Source: Saccoglossus kowalevskii (taxonomy: Eukaryota > Hemichordata > Enteropneusta > Harrimaniidae). Taken from it: a stretch of 42,071 nt of DNA. A program made the translations under genes and the position numbers. Each line of letters begins with the position of its first letter. The first letter of the stretch is position 1. Below the pieces are notes generated by a model. That model was not told the DNA's origin and ran no database searches. It saw nothing but the letters and a program-made list of their open reading frames with translations. Shown piece after piece: positions 9,816-22,936 of this stretch. Location of the stretch: contig NW_003148781.1 in the NCBI RefSeq assembly GCF_000003605.2, positions 1,642 through 43,712 on the forward strand, read 5' to 3'.

Positions 9816-11736
9816 TATTAAGCGATCAAATCATTGTAAAAAATTACCGCCATTAAGCGCACGCGTCGGCTTTGTGCGATAGGTTTGTGAGACGAATACA
9901 TGCTTTCAATTACGCTGACCAAGCTGCTACATACATAACAAGGCCAACCTGTTTCGTATTTATTCTGAACTTACATCATGTTAGTCCAATGAAAATATGT
10001 GGTCGTGGCACAAGTGTTATGTTGTTCCTAATTTGTCACGTTGGATTCGACAACTAATATGCAAAATTAAAGTATCACGGGGTCGCTTTTAACAAGTATT
10101 TAGACGACCACCTTCTATCTATAATACAAATCATTGTAATCAATTAACTGACCCTGTCAGAAAGACATATAATATACTTAATATAAATGTAGGTGTCTCT
10201 TCACCCGAAATCCATCTTTGTGGACCACACTGTTTTCAGTACGAGTACCTGTTATATATTCTCTAATCTAAAATGCCAGATAATATTCCTCACTCTCTAA
10301 CCATGAGTCTATTGGCATTTTGGGATTTAGTGGTTTTCTTTAGACAATTAATTTCCTATCGTTATTTATAATTATTTATTTGTAATTTCTCCATTTGTAG
10401 ACATTTATGTTCAGATATATTGTGTCTGGCCTATATAACAATATAATAAACAATACTTTAATAAATAAATATATATTTTCAGTTATGTGTTTCAATGGTT
10501 ATATACATACACTATGTTTGATATAAGCATATCAGGGCATGACTGTTTAAATGCCTGTTGTTCGCCTATTTTTACAATTATTTCTTTTACCTTGATATTC
10601 CTTAATTAAACATCGCATTTCAATCAAAACGTGTCGGTTGCCCATACTGAGGAATGTTGACAAATTAAATTACTTCTGTGTGGAACTTAATTTGCTTTAT
10701 TTCACAAATTTATTTCCACGTCGGTTATTGAAAAGTCAATTATTGGGTGTCTGTGGGGGAGGGCGTTGTAACAATTTACAACCAATGAGTTCTTGTTGTT
10801 TTTCACTTTTTATGTGGTCTTTTTAGAAACCCGGGTAAAGCTGTCTCGCAGCTGAGTGAAACATCGATTAAACAAAGTATCGCGTTTTGTCCCTACGTGG
10901 AATTATTTACATCTTAGTATCTTGTATTTTTGTTTTGCTCATTTCGATTTAGGGGTGTAGAGGAGATTAGCGAAAATAACCCACGATTTTAATTCTGTAA
11001 CGACTAAAACTATCCAATAAAATTATGTCCAATTTCCGAGACGGTATAACAGTATAATGGTGATTTCCTGTGTGTTACTCCTTATCGTAAAACACTTGTA
11101 CTTTCACTACGGCGTGAAATGTAGCAAGTTGTAATACAATCTGACGGTTTCTGTGTACTATTGTGCGTCAACGTGACGAGACTGCGTCATAGTGAAGTGA
11201 TACCTAGGTATTAGCCACACTAAAACAACATCGCTTGTATAACGTTTAGAACATGATAAAATGAATATAATTTTGACGGCTATATCAGTCGTCATATTAA
11301 CACTTCATTCCCATGCTTACCAATTCCGATGCAATATATGGGTATAGCGCGTGCTGGCGTAATATGTTTGTCACTATTGTATATCTGTTTGTTTGATGTG
11401 ATGGGTCTGTTAGTACGGAAACGTCGCCCGGGGCTACCGTTATGCTAATTAACATAGGTGAAATGACAACACGCGGCAAATTCGCGAATTGTGCATTTCA
11501 CAACCTTATTGCGCATTTTACTTGCTTATTTCACTCTCATATTTTGACATATTATATTAGGATGGTTTTAATATTGTCCAAAAATGGTTGATTTCGAAGG
11601 TGAATGGCGGTCGCTGGTTTAAAGCGGCAATGAAAGATATGACCGTTTGCCATGGCGGATATATATAACGACAGGCGTATCAACTCAGCGATAGACGGAA
11701 AGATGAGACTAAAACAACAATGTACGCAGAACCTAC
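9816..11736. other. No gene recognised
   Basis: Short open frames only, none with splice sites and protein character that I trust. A minimal alternative start for gene A, ATGAT|GTAAGTTC in the right phase, lies near 9975 on the minus strand but is too short to support. Confidence 0.4.
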
Positions 11737-11989
11737 CTATTTCTCTTCGACATGATTTTGCCGTGTCCAGATAAACGCCGTGAACGATGTTGCCAACTGT
11801 CGTTCTCTGCGTCTTTCCTGCTGTTAGTAGGTTGTGTATTCCAGCATTTATGTCGTGGCTGGTTGCCTCTTCATAATAGCAGTTGCCATGGATACTGAGG
11901 TCAGAGAGCCATTGAATCCGTAATCTGTAGAGCATCTCCCTTTCATATACGTTCTGTATGTCTACCACGTCCCTAGGCTTGTTGGTCAT
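11737..11989 (-). CDS. Possible first coding exon, unidentified protein
   Basis: An ATG at 11989 with an in-frame TAA three codons upstream opens 84 codons (MTNKPRDVVDIQNVYEREML...), ending at a good donor ATAG|GTAGGT (GT at 11736-11735, phase 1). GC is clearly above the flanks, and the peptide is well mixed, unlike the random frames nearby. I do not recognise it. It could be the 5' exon of gene A, but gene A exon 7487-7612 needs a phase 2 partner, so a missing exon or the weaker donor 4 bp downstream (phase 2) would be required. The frame stays open to 11552 if unspliced. Confidence 0.35.
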
Positions 11990-14130
11990 AAGACATTACT
12001 TCACACAAACAAACAAAAGACACATTGAAGTCGGGGTTTAAATGGCATTGATAAAAAGAATGTCCTCAAGCAGGCGATCTTTTGTTAGCATAGACTAAGG
12101 TTTGGGACCTTAACAATAGGTTATATACAGGACAACGACGTACTGGATTTGACAGTGATGTCTGTTACAAACATTTTATTCGAGCAAATTTATATATATA
12201 TATATAGTTAGTTGTTTGTGAATTTAATCAAAATAAATTAAATTGATTTCGATGGTCATATTACTCATATATCTGGTTTAAGTCTAATTTTATTATAAAT
12301 CAGAGTATTTGTCAGCCAGGGCGTTGTCACGAAGGCTGCCCACTTCACGTGTACGTTGAAAGCGACATGGAATCGATGTGTTTACGTTTGTTGGCTGCAT
12401 TTCAATGTTATACAATGTGCGAACACTGATTGGGTCTCGTATAACTGTAGACAATATTTCTATTATTCGTATGAGTCGATTATGTACATACGTGGCGGTG
12501 AAAGGAGATCTACTTTACCTCAGTAAGGCGATATATTTGCAACTTAAGATGTATGGGGAGCAGACTACATATTAAGTTGTAATTGAAATTGAATGGAACT
12601 GGCAATGTATTGTTAACGAGGTCGTCTGTTTCTAAAAATCCAGGTGACAACCCATGACAACCTTTCTTTTTCCTAACTGAGCTGATTTAGTTTTATTACC
12701 CCAGGGGTGCAAATAGAAAATTAAGCGAGGTTGATACAAAATATCTATCACCATGGATACCACGTGGAACTAACTTGTATTTTGGATTGTTGGTGTAATT
12801 TTAGTTGTATTAGACAAAGTAGAGATTTTGCCACATGACGCAACACCTTGGTAATATTATATTCGAGTCAAAACCTTAAAGACGTACAGACAGAATATAT
12901 CAAATTTGCATAAAGCTTTTGTGTACTTTGAGTCTGCGCAATAGATGTCAAGCAAACTGACGAAGTTATTAAAAAACACATTAAATTTAATGGCTGAGAA
13001 AACCTATACAAAACTTATCGCCTGTTTATACAATTGAAAAAGAAGCGTATTAAAATAACTTATGCACGCATTGTAACGCCCAATGGAAACTATGTAACAA
13101 TTGTTACACTTTCTATACGCAAAGGACGCTTCGAAGTAACACAGTGAAACAACAATGAAATTGATATTTGAACAAGGTTTTGATATTTAAAAAATGTTAT
13201 TCTCTGTCACGGTTATTCTTGAAAAATCGCCAGTTAGACTTGCATACAGGCCCTTGTTTATTTTTTTTTCAATAAAATAAAATATTATGTGCAAATGACG
13301 AAAGCCGAGTTACCGCGAAATAACCTTGTGATACTAGTACATGTAGTATATTGAAGACCTTGAGACAATGGTTTTATTGAGGCATTGTAAAAAATTCTTT
13401 ATAAACCTTCAACGATATGTTTCAAATGTTTACAAGAAACTGAACTGTGACGTACGGGGTTTCTATATATGATACGAGTAAATGTAACAATTTCAGTCAT
13501 GCGCAAATAATCACAAATCAATTTATAAACCCAGGCCACATCATGGGAAGATTCACTGCTACGTAAAACTTTACATATGCTACTAAAACTGAATGTCCTG
13601 CTAATGCGACACAATGTATAGAATAAAAGTTGGTATACCGGCGGCGAAATGTTGGTTAGCAAGTTGCTAAATCTAAACGGAGATGGTTAGTAAAATTATT
13701 CTGACCAAAACACCTCTGACAGAAATGAATTTTTATTTTGTCGGATTTGGTTGGAAACTCAACTAAACAAACTTTACTAACTACTAGTATTTACCTAAAG
13801 TTTATGGAATATAAATGCTTTCCTATAACGTATCATAAGTACATGCTAAACATAGAATTAAAATAACTTAATACATGTATATCCCGGCTCACCTCAACTC
13901 CTTTAGATCACTTAATTGTTATATATCGACCATTATGAATTGAAGACGTGATGCCCTCAATGAATCAATATGGGATAATATTACAACAGTACTTCATTAC
14001 TTAAAAACACAAACACCTTTATTCGACCTACACGACCTCGGTATATGTATATACAATATTTTAATAGGTACGGTTGTAGGTAGCATCATCAACAAACAAA
14101 CATTATAAAAACTACTCAGTATGCTATTAT
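11990..14130. other. No gene recognised
   Basis: AT-rich intergenic DNA with a short TA run near 12190-12206 and scattered short frames lacking any recognisable domain. Confidence 0.5.
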
Positions 14131-15050
14131 GGACGGCATCGATTTACTCTGGACGGCATTGAGCTACTCTGGATGGCATCGAGCTACTCTGGATGGCATC
14201 GAGCTACTCTGGATGGCATCGAGCTACTCTGGATGGCATCGATTTACTCTGGACGGCATGGAGCTACTCTGGATGGCATCGAGCTACTCTGGACGGCATC
14301 GAGCTACTCTGGACGGCATTGAGCTACTCTGGACGGCATTGAGCTACTCTGGACGGCATCGATTTACTCTGGACGGCATCGATTTACTCTGGATGGCATT
14401 GAGCTACTCTGGACGGCATCGATTTACTCTGGACGGCATCGATTTACTCTGGATGGCATCGAGCTACTCTGGACGGCATCGAGCTACTCTGGACGGCATT
14501 GAGCTACTCTGGACGGCATTGAGCTACTCTGGACGGCATCGATTTACTCTGGACGGCATCGATTTACTCTGGATGGCATCGATTTACTCTGGACGGCATC
14601 GAGCTACTCTGGACGGCATTGAGCTACTCTGGACGGCATTGAGCTACTCTGGACGGCATCGATTTACTCTGGACGGCATCGATTTACTCTGGATGGCATC
14701 GAGCTACTCTGGACGGCATCGAGCTACTCTGGACGGCATTGAGCTACTCTGGACGGCATTGAGCTACTCTGGACGGCATCGATTTACTCTGGACGGCATC
14801 GATTTACTCTGGATGGCATCGAGCTACTCTGGACGGCATCGAGCTACTCTGGACGGCATTGAGCTACTCTGGACGGCATTGAGCTACTCTGGACGGCATC
14901 GAGCTACTCTGGACGGCATCGATTTACACTGGGTGGCATCGAGCTACTCTGGACGGCATTGAGCTACTCTGGACGGCATCGAGCTACTCTGGACGGCATC
15001 GATTTACACTGGGTGGCATCGAGCTACACTGGTCTTCGTCGAATTATACT
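14131..15050. repeat. 20-bp minisatellite with 120-bp higher-order repeat
   Basis: About 46 copies of a unit GGACGGCATCGAGCTACTCT. Variants change C to T in GGAYGG, the last base of CATY, and GAGCT to GATTT. From about 14451 to 14880 the variants recur in a fixed order of six units, giving a 120-bp higher-order repeat. The long plus-strand frame across it has a 20-residue period only because three units make 60 bp; I do not consider it a gene. Confidence 0.95.
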
Positions 15051-16323
15051 GGACGGTATATTGTATATCGTTCAATACATTACCGTAATCCCGGGTACAC
15101 GAGATGAGGAATAACTTGAATGCTCTTTTGTTTTAATCTACATGTAATGGGAGCAAACGAACAGAATTGTAATATGTGACATGACGTATATTATGCAAAT
15201 AGCTGGACATTATAGTTTGTATAATATGTAATTTTCCTACCATATCTTGATATTATATAAAAGTGAACATTGAAATTTGTAAATATTTATAACGACGAAG
15301 AGAATGCCTTTGTTGTGCTGAGAGTAGATTAAACAAAAAAACACAAAAACGTTTCTATATACATTAGATATAAACACACTTTAACATAAATAAAATGTTT
15401 ATCAAATGCTTCCAAATTATGAAAAACTATAGGTAAATATTATGCTCCAGTCTTCTGTGAATATGTATTATCTAAAACAAAATACCAAACTTGCTGCAGT
15501 CTAGTCGAGTGTAGCAAAGCGTCGACACGTGTAGTGTAATTATTTCTAAATAAAATTGACAGCGGCCATAGTTAAAATAACGCACGTTTTGTGACCGTCT
15601 AGTTATTAAAATTATCGTCGTTATCGGGCCAGTAGTTTAGGGATGTGTACCGGGGTTACGTAGTTGTTTTTCATTTACAATGTGGCAAATCCCTTAGAAA
15701 TATAACAAATTTGATTTGAAACAATAATGTGACAGACATTCCTTTTACCACACTGACGCTACGAAATACGTCGTTAGAGGGGGCGATCGACAGGAAAAGC
15801 TTTGTTAGATGACGAAGAACTTCTTGTTATTTAAGATGAATCTTGCAATGAATTTACATGTACCTGTTGAATTTAAAAAATGGAAAATGTGTTCAAGTGT
15901 TGTTGTTTTTTTACAATTTTTTTTGCAGATTATTTTTCTTCAACTTCCATCATCTTCTCAAGCTTTTCTAATAATCGACTTCCAATGAAATGAGATACAC
16001 ATTTTAATAAACTTGTCAAGGTGAAACAGTGAAGTGCACAAAGCTGGGGTTTTGTTTATAAACGTATTGATAGAAAATCGTAAATGTTGATTGGCTCAAA
16101 AGTTCAACATTGTCTGTACCCATAATGCACACACATGCTCTTAGAAGACATGACAACTGTGACCTCCCACAAAATGGAGGGTCTCTGACTTTATGATGTT
16201 GAACTAACTCTCACTTGATTTATAAAAAAATATATTTATAAAACGTTTATAACATCCCCAGGTTAATGCCTTTCACTGTGTCGAACCATTAGATTGGCTA
16301 TAGCGTTGCTAACGTTTAAGTGT
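15051..16323. other. 3' flank of gene B, no other gene
   Basis: AT-rich DNA between the minisatellite and the gene B stop codon. Part is presumably the gene B 3' UTR. I see no canonical AATAAA on the minus strand close to the stop, only TATAAA-type variants near 16220-16245. Confidence 0.45.
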
Positions 16324-17077
16324 TCATGCAACCACAACTTGTGCTGGGACAGGGGGTGTAGTCGCATTGGGTGTGTCTGGTAGGATAGATGATTCCACCT
16401 CGTTTTCACCATACTCCATAACAAAGCCACCGTATCCAAGAGGTTTCATCGATGTTCTTTTTTGTGACTTTCGGTGAATGAACTCATTTTTGTACAGCGT
16501 GTTGGTGTCGAACGTGTCGTTCGTGTTTGTCAACTCGTTTGCTTTCGGAACTATAGCCTTTCGAACGGAAATCGGTTTGCGGTCATATTCTCGTTGATAA
16601 CTGCTCGACTTGGCGAAGGGTTCTTCCGGTTCTGTGTAGGGTTTCCGTGATGGATTTGTAGCTTTTACAGGCTGATGACTTTCGTATTTCTGAAAGTCGT
16701 TGCTGTAATTGGTCGTACTATCGAATACTCCCACATCAGTTTTAGCTCTGGTCGGGGGTTTTGCCATAACAATCTTTTCGAGCTTGCGTGGGGGAAAGTC
16801 ACGTGAGAATGTAGTCTCCATTTCCATTGTACCCTCTGGCTTACTGTACACCTCAGCTTCGTGTAGTTTCGGAAGTCTGACGACATGCTGCGTATAGTCA
16901 CTTTTATTTGTGGTCTGGCCATCAAATGGTTCCCCACTATGCAAAGGCTCATGGGAAGGTTTAAAACTACTCTGTTTTGTTATTTGCTTGGATGTGTAAT
17001 CACGTTTCGACGTTGTCATGGATTCTATTTTTGGCAGCGTGCTACTGCTCTGCATTATCTGGTGGTCTGGTCTTAAT
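16324..17077 (-). CDS. Gene B last coding exon
   Basis: The acceptor ATCTTTTCAG ends at 17078; stop at 16324-16326. The first base completes a Lys codon from the preceding exon. Residues 417-667: TTSKRDY, TTNKSDY, TTFSRDF, TNYSNDF, SSYQREY and NTLYKNEF repeats, then a repeat-free Pro/Val-rich tail ending PPVPAQVVVA. The order and spacers (LPKLHEAEVY, NPSRKPYTEPEEPF) mirror the preceding exon. Confidence 0.9.
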
Positions 17078-20000
17078 CTGAAAAGATAAAATATGAATAA
17101 TTACAATGGTTTATAACATAAGTCAACATATTACCATGGTTTATGTCAAACACTACGATGACAGTTTCCGTTTTCGACATTGTGAAATTCTTACGTGTTT
17201 ATGCAGAAAAAGACTTTCATTCAGCTTTTTTCAGTCATAATTCAAGACAAATAAAACGCCAGAACATAGAGAATATAAATATAGCAAATTGTTTTTTTTT
17301 CTGTAATATTTTTGTATAATCGATAATTATGAAAAATGTCATTGGTGTGCATATGTAGTACATAGCGTTATGAATTATTCTTAATGTATTTTCTTGTCAA
17401 AATCAGTTGTTTCCAAGGTTTTCCCTCCAAAATGAAAGAAGTTCACAATGTCGAAAACGCAAGTCCTTATCGTAGTGTTGTCAACATAATATCTAGTAAC
17501 AGTTTTATCAAACATGTGTCATGTCACAGTAAAAGGCATAAAGCCATGGGTGTTATAAACATTTTATAAATATACATTTTTATAAATGTGGGAGGTCATA
17601 GTGGTTATGTCACGTGGTGGCACACGCGCGCATTATTTAACTTTTGAGACAATCACTACGAACTATTTGAAATTGAATGAAAGATGATGATCGTCATTTA
17701 CATTTGTTTGTATAAATATGTTTATAGGACCAGCTTTGTGTCTTTCACTGTATGTCATTAGAATTCAATATAATATAAATGTTTACTTCTTTTTGCTGCG
17801 ATCACTTGATTTCAGCTTTTTCTGTGAGTATTCTTCATTGTAACTGGTCTCTCCATGGAATTCCTCTTCTTCTTTAAGGGTTTGTTTTGGAGCGAAATTA
17901 TGACGAGGTTTGGCTTGTTTCTTCTTGTAATTGGTTTGGTAATTGGTTTCTCCACCAAATAGCTCTGTTGGCTGCTCATATGGCTTGCGACTCGGATCCA
18001 CACCGATTTCACGCGAGTGTCCTTCCCAATTTCGGAAGTCTTCTTTGTAGTTGGTTTGATCGTAAAATGCACCAACCATCATTTTGTTGTCGGATGATGG
18101 TTTCTTAGCAACTACGCGATCGACTCGCCGTGGAGGGAAATCTCGTTTGGAGGTAGTTAAGGTATCCATTTCACCGACTGGTTGTTGGTATACCTCCGCC
18201 TGGTGTAGTTTAGGCAACGTTACATGCCATTTCTGATAGTCAGATTTGTTGGTAGTTGCATCTATAAATGGATCTTCGCTCTTCATGGGTTCTTGACTAG
18301 GTCGACAGCTTCCCATTTTGTTAGCTTTCTTTTCGGTGTAGTCGTGTTTTGATGTCGTCATTGCGTCCATTTGGACCGTATTCCGAGTATACTGGGGTTT
18401 TTCTCTTACATGTTTTGGTGGTATTGGATGCACCACGTAGTCTAATCTATGAGACGTGTTCGTATCGATTGGTTCGTCTGATTGATCTACTTTCTGCTCT
18501 GGCTTCATCGATTTCACTGGAGTTGTTTTTTTCGCTTGGAAATCTCTTCTAAATGTTGTTGTATTTTCCAGTGGATCTTTGGAAGGTTTGTATTCGTCGG
18601 GTGCTTTGAATACTTCGCGTCTACCCACCTCCCACTTTCGATAGTCAGCTGAAAGATACAATTATGCATACTTTAAAACGGCATTATCAAAACTATCATT
18701 AAAGGGCGGAGGCCGTCGTGTCGCGCATGTGCGACATTAGTGTTGATAAACATTAATTTCCCCCAATCCCAATGTGGTCTTCTAATGGTAGTCAAGAGTA
18801 CGAGTTTTTACCTTGGTGCAACTTGCACTAATAACCATCGGTGACTAGTTAAATCCTAGTAATGTCTCGCTCTCGTTGGTCTAAGCAACAGTCAAAGTCG
18901 CCATCTTTGTTCACATGAAAACCACTGCACAACACGCGCATACGTGGTGCGACGGCCACCGCCCTTTAACAATGTGTTTAATAGACCTTCACAGGTTCAA
19001 TACACGTGAAACTTTATCAACGTTATTTGAAACCTTGGATAAATTATTCATTAAACTTTTAGATGGAATTGGTAATGTTCACTAATTATGCATAAAAATC
19101 GTCTAAAACTAATTGGCTACCCATTTTTGGCAAAACTGCGAATTTGATAACTCCCCAGTAATATGTATACCTTTATGCACCATTGATACCCAATGTGATT
19201 AAAATATAGGTCAACAAATTTGTCTAAATTAGTTCGTTCACAAGGTTCTTTGTAATAACATATACTACCCTTCATATAACGAAACAATACTCACCTTTGT
19301 ATGTGGGATCGCCACTAAACTTGGCCGGTGAAACCAGTGGTTTGCGTTCATTTTGTCTTACAAATCTGTTTGGATCGATCTGCTTGACTGAGTATTCACT
19401 ATCGTATGATGTACGTAAGTCCATATCGCCTATGTTTGTCTCGATCTGGTCATTTCGATAGATTGGGGTTGGTTTATCGATTTTATACGTTTTAAAATCG
19501 TCCCTGGGTGTTAAAGAAACATATTTTAGTATATAGTGTTGACGGCCCGGGTAAATATAACCTTGTCTTTTTCACTGTGAAGTTGGTAAGTAAACTTCAA
19601 TCGCAATAAATTTATATAATTCAAACCATAAATGCTTGGTAGCGTTGTCTTGGCAACACCAAAGCTACAAGTGACATGCATAATATTTTATAGACAGATT
19701 ATGTCAACAACATTTGATACAAATATCATTTGATAACAACTGTGTATATCCACGTATATGTTTTATTCAATGGCACAACTACGAAACACATGCATGGAAA
19801 GAACTCACTACGTGCAAACAATCAGTTAGGAAACACTAATCAGAAATACTATTATAAAACTACTTCGGTGCTAATCAAACAAACAGATTCTGATACAATA
19901 TGACCAATGTGCATTTAGGATGTTACCTGTGAGTTGTGGTACCATTCATTATACCGCCCTCTGTCGTCAAGCAACCAGTCGGCTTAAAACTTTCGTTTTT

Positions 20001-22717
20001 ACTTAGTGGATAACTTTTGTACATCGTATTATACTCTGTGATCGCGTGGAAACGTCTGCGCCGTGGTCGCCGAGAGTCAGCACTGCGATTAAAATATAAG
20101 AGAAATTAATTAAAACGAGTTAACCTCACCTATGTTTAATAATACATACTATTGTAAGAATAATTAAAAGTGATTGGCAGTATATCCGGGCATTTGCGCA
20201 TGCCCAGTACCCTGTTGACCAAATAAGCAAACAACAACCCTATCGTTGTAGCTCTAATGAGATACCCATTTGAAAACTGCGGATAAATTTGGTTTTATGC
20301 AAATATTTTATAAATACCCGTATAACGACATTTTTTATTTACATTTCCTTCAATATTTTGTATTACACAGCTATTGTGCATTTGTTTTCATCTTTTCCTT
20401 CAACGATTTATTTTTCGTTTTCAAATGGCGAGTTCCTGAACACCCAAACGTGACTTTCAGATACTTAGTATACTAGTATGCGATCTCATGACTGAAACAG
20501 AATACTAATAGAACGATCTGAAACAAGATAGATAGACGGATGCGTAATACAAGAGACTAACTAGTACGACGTTTGACAAATCGACAGTTTTGTAACCATA
20601 CGCCACGATACTAGAATACTAGTTCACACTAATTGTCAAATGTTATAATGCACAATGACTATCAAAATAATTTGCAGAAGGTATATCGGATTCGTCACGG
20701 TTTTAGCAAATATTATATGTCGACGCCCTCTGTTGACAGCGCGTGTTCCGCGTCACACGATAACAATAATAACCGTGGTGATTATTCAACTGGTGTCATA
20801 GTTAGGTTTTTTGTTTATAATGTTCTCTTTTCACAAAATATAACATATAATGGAAAATAACCACATCTCGTACAAACTTATTGGGAACAATGTCACAAAA
20901 TATAAAATAAAACTTGTGTTTCTTTTGTGTATAGCATGAGGTGACCCCGCAAATAGTGGAATTAACACATGTTTTATGTTGCTTGGGATGCCATGGCAAC
21001 CATAAACATACTATAAATTTACTTGATATAAAAGGTGAGTGGCCATTTACATATATATTCTAATACACCATTAATTCATGATACAGAGTATTAAGTAGTC
21101 ACGTGACATGTGTGACGTCTCCTCATTGTATCGACTTTGACCTATGACGTACGTTCTGTATCTCTGACTTATTATAATAAATCAATTGAATTTAACCCTC
21201 AAAAGAACAATAGATAGGCAAATGGCTTTATAGCAATACAAATATTCGCCTTACTAGTGCTTAGACCTATAATATAATTAAAGAGGGCATTGAACAACTA
21301 TTTAAGACTCATAAATCTCCTTATATCATGTACCCCCGATATACTTCCACCCATTGTTATGACAAAGACATGTGTCCATTTCTTCTAATCTTAGTTAGAA
21401 TGCGCAGAATCGACTGAATTCCTTCCGTTCAACACGTTGCTAGTCGTTACAGGTGGTGATGGGTGTTTGATAGATTCCAAAGATTGTTTTCAGATAAGGT
21501 GGTATTGATTAACTGACATGGAACCAAAAAATACAATTGACCTAGATTATGACCTCAAAGCACAATGTCACAAATAGATCGCAGAGATCGATATGTCCAC
21601 TTGGTTAAACAGACTATTTGTGTAACACTGGATATACTTAAGAGCGTCTCAATTCTGTACAAATACTTTATTAAGTTGTCTAGTACCTTTATTGAGTTGC
21701 CCAGTACAACCGTAATCCACAGTGAACGCGCTGACCACGTGATCAACTTGAATATGAATTGTGGTCCTAGTTTTGTAAACATGTCAACGCATTGAATGTA
21801 TCTGAGTTAATCTTTGATACACCAAAAAAACAACTAAAGTTTGCAAAAAGGTGGAAATTCAATCAGCCAAAATATAAATTAATGAACCAACCCTGGATGA
21901 CGCTGGTGAAGGATCTCAACAAATTCCCAATTATTTGAAAAATAAGTCTGATTCATTCATCAGCTTCTAAGAACTGATTAGTTTAGTAACTGATTTAGTA
22001 ACGGATTAGTTTTGGAGTTTTGGATTCAGAATTAATCCTCAGCGCGCCACTCATACTGCTAGATAGAGATTGACTTAGATATAATGTACACATATACTCA
22101 ATGGGTGGGCGAGGATATGTAACCTCTAAAATTCTTGTTGAGTCATTCCAAAACCGCTGTTGGTTGGGGTGAAATGTTTAATTAATACATCGTTTTCACT
22201 TGGAAACGACATCTTTATGTAGCCAAACATAAGAAAACAAGAAATAAATCCTCACATGGCATATTTGAATTAAGATCATCTAAGACTAATCGTCTGAAAC
22301 AATTCCCATTTATAAATGTGTTTCGCCACATCATTTATAATGTTTTTATCCTTATTGTTTAAAATGATAATTAATAACTCTTCCATTGGTGAATATTTTC
22401 AAATCGGAAGTTTTTCGATATGAATACGATAACAAAGATGTAAAAATCGTATTTCAAACTAAACACTTATGATGATTTGTTTCGATATTTAATTAAACGT
22501 ATCACGGTGAGACTCCTCTCTACACCAGTTCGAGTTGTCCAGGTTTATGTATCTGCTGAAACTGAGATCTGTAGAATGGAATATGGATGTGTCGCCAACT
22601 CTTTCTGACCACTATCTTTTTCAGAATTCAACAAGTTTTTCACTTCAATTCTCTGCGTCCCAAGCGGAACAAAAGTCAACAGCTTCTTTACAAAGCCTTC
22701 AGCCTTCACAGTTCATT

Positions 22718-22812
<95 letters not shown>

Positions 22813-22869
22813 TTCGTTCATTCATTCATTCATTCATTCATTCATTCATTCATTCATTCATTCATTCAT

Positions 22870-22936
<67 letters not shown>

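Noticed and set aside
14129-14962. 277-codon plus-strand frame with a 20-residue repeat
   Set aside because: It follows from a stop-free 20-bp minisatellite; there is no unique flanking sequence, start context or splice support.
17783-17786. Stop codon directly after ...SDRSKKK, as if gene B ended here
   Set aside because: A GTAAAC donor overlaps the stop, and phase 2 joining to 17077 continues a homologous module, so this is an intron border.
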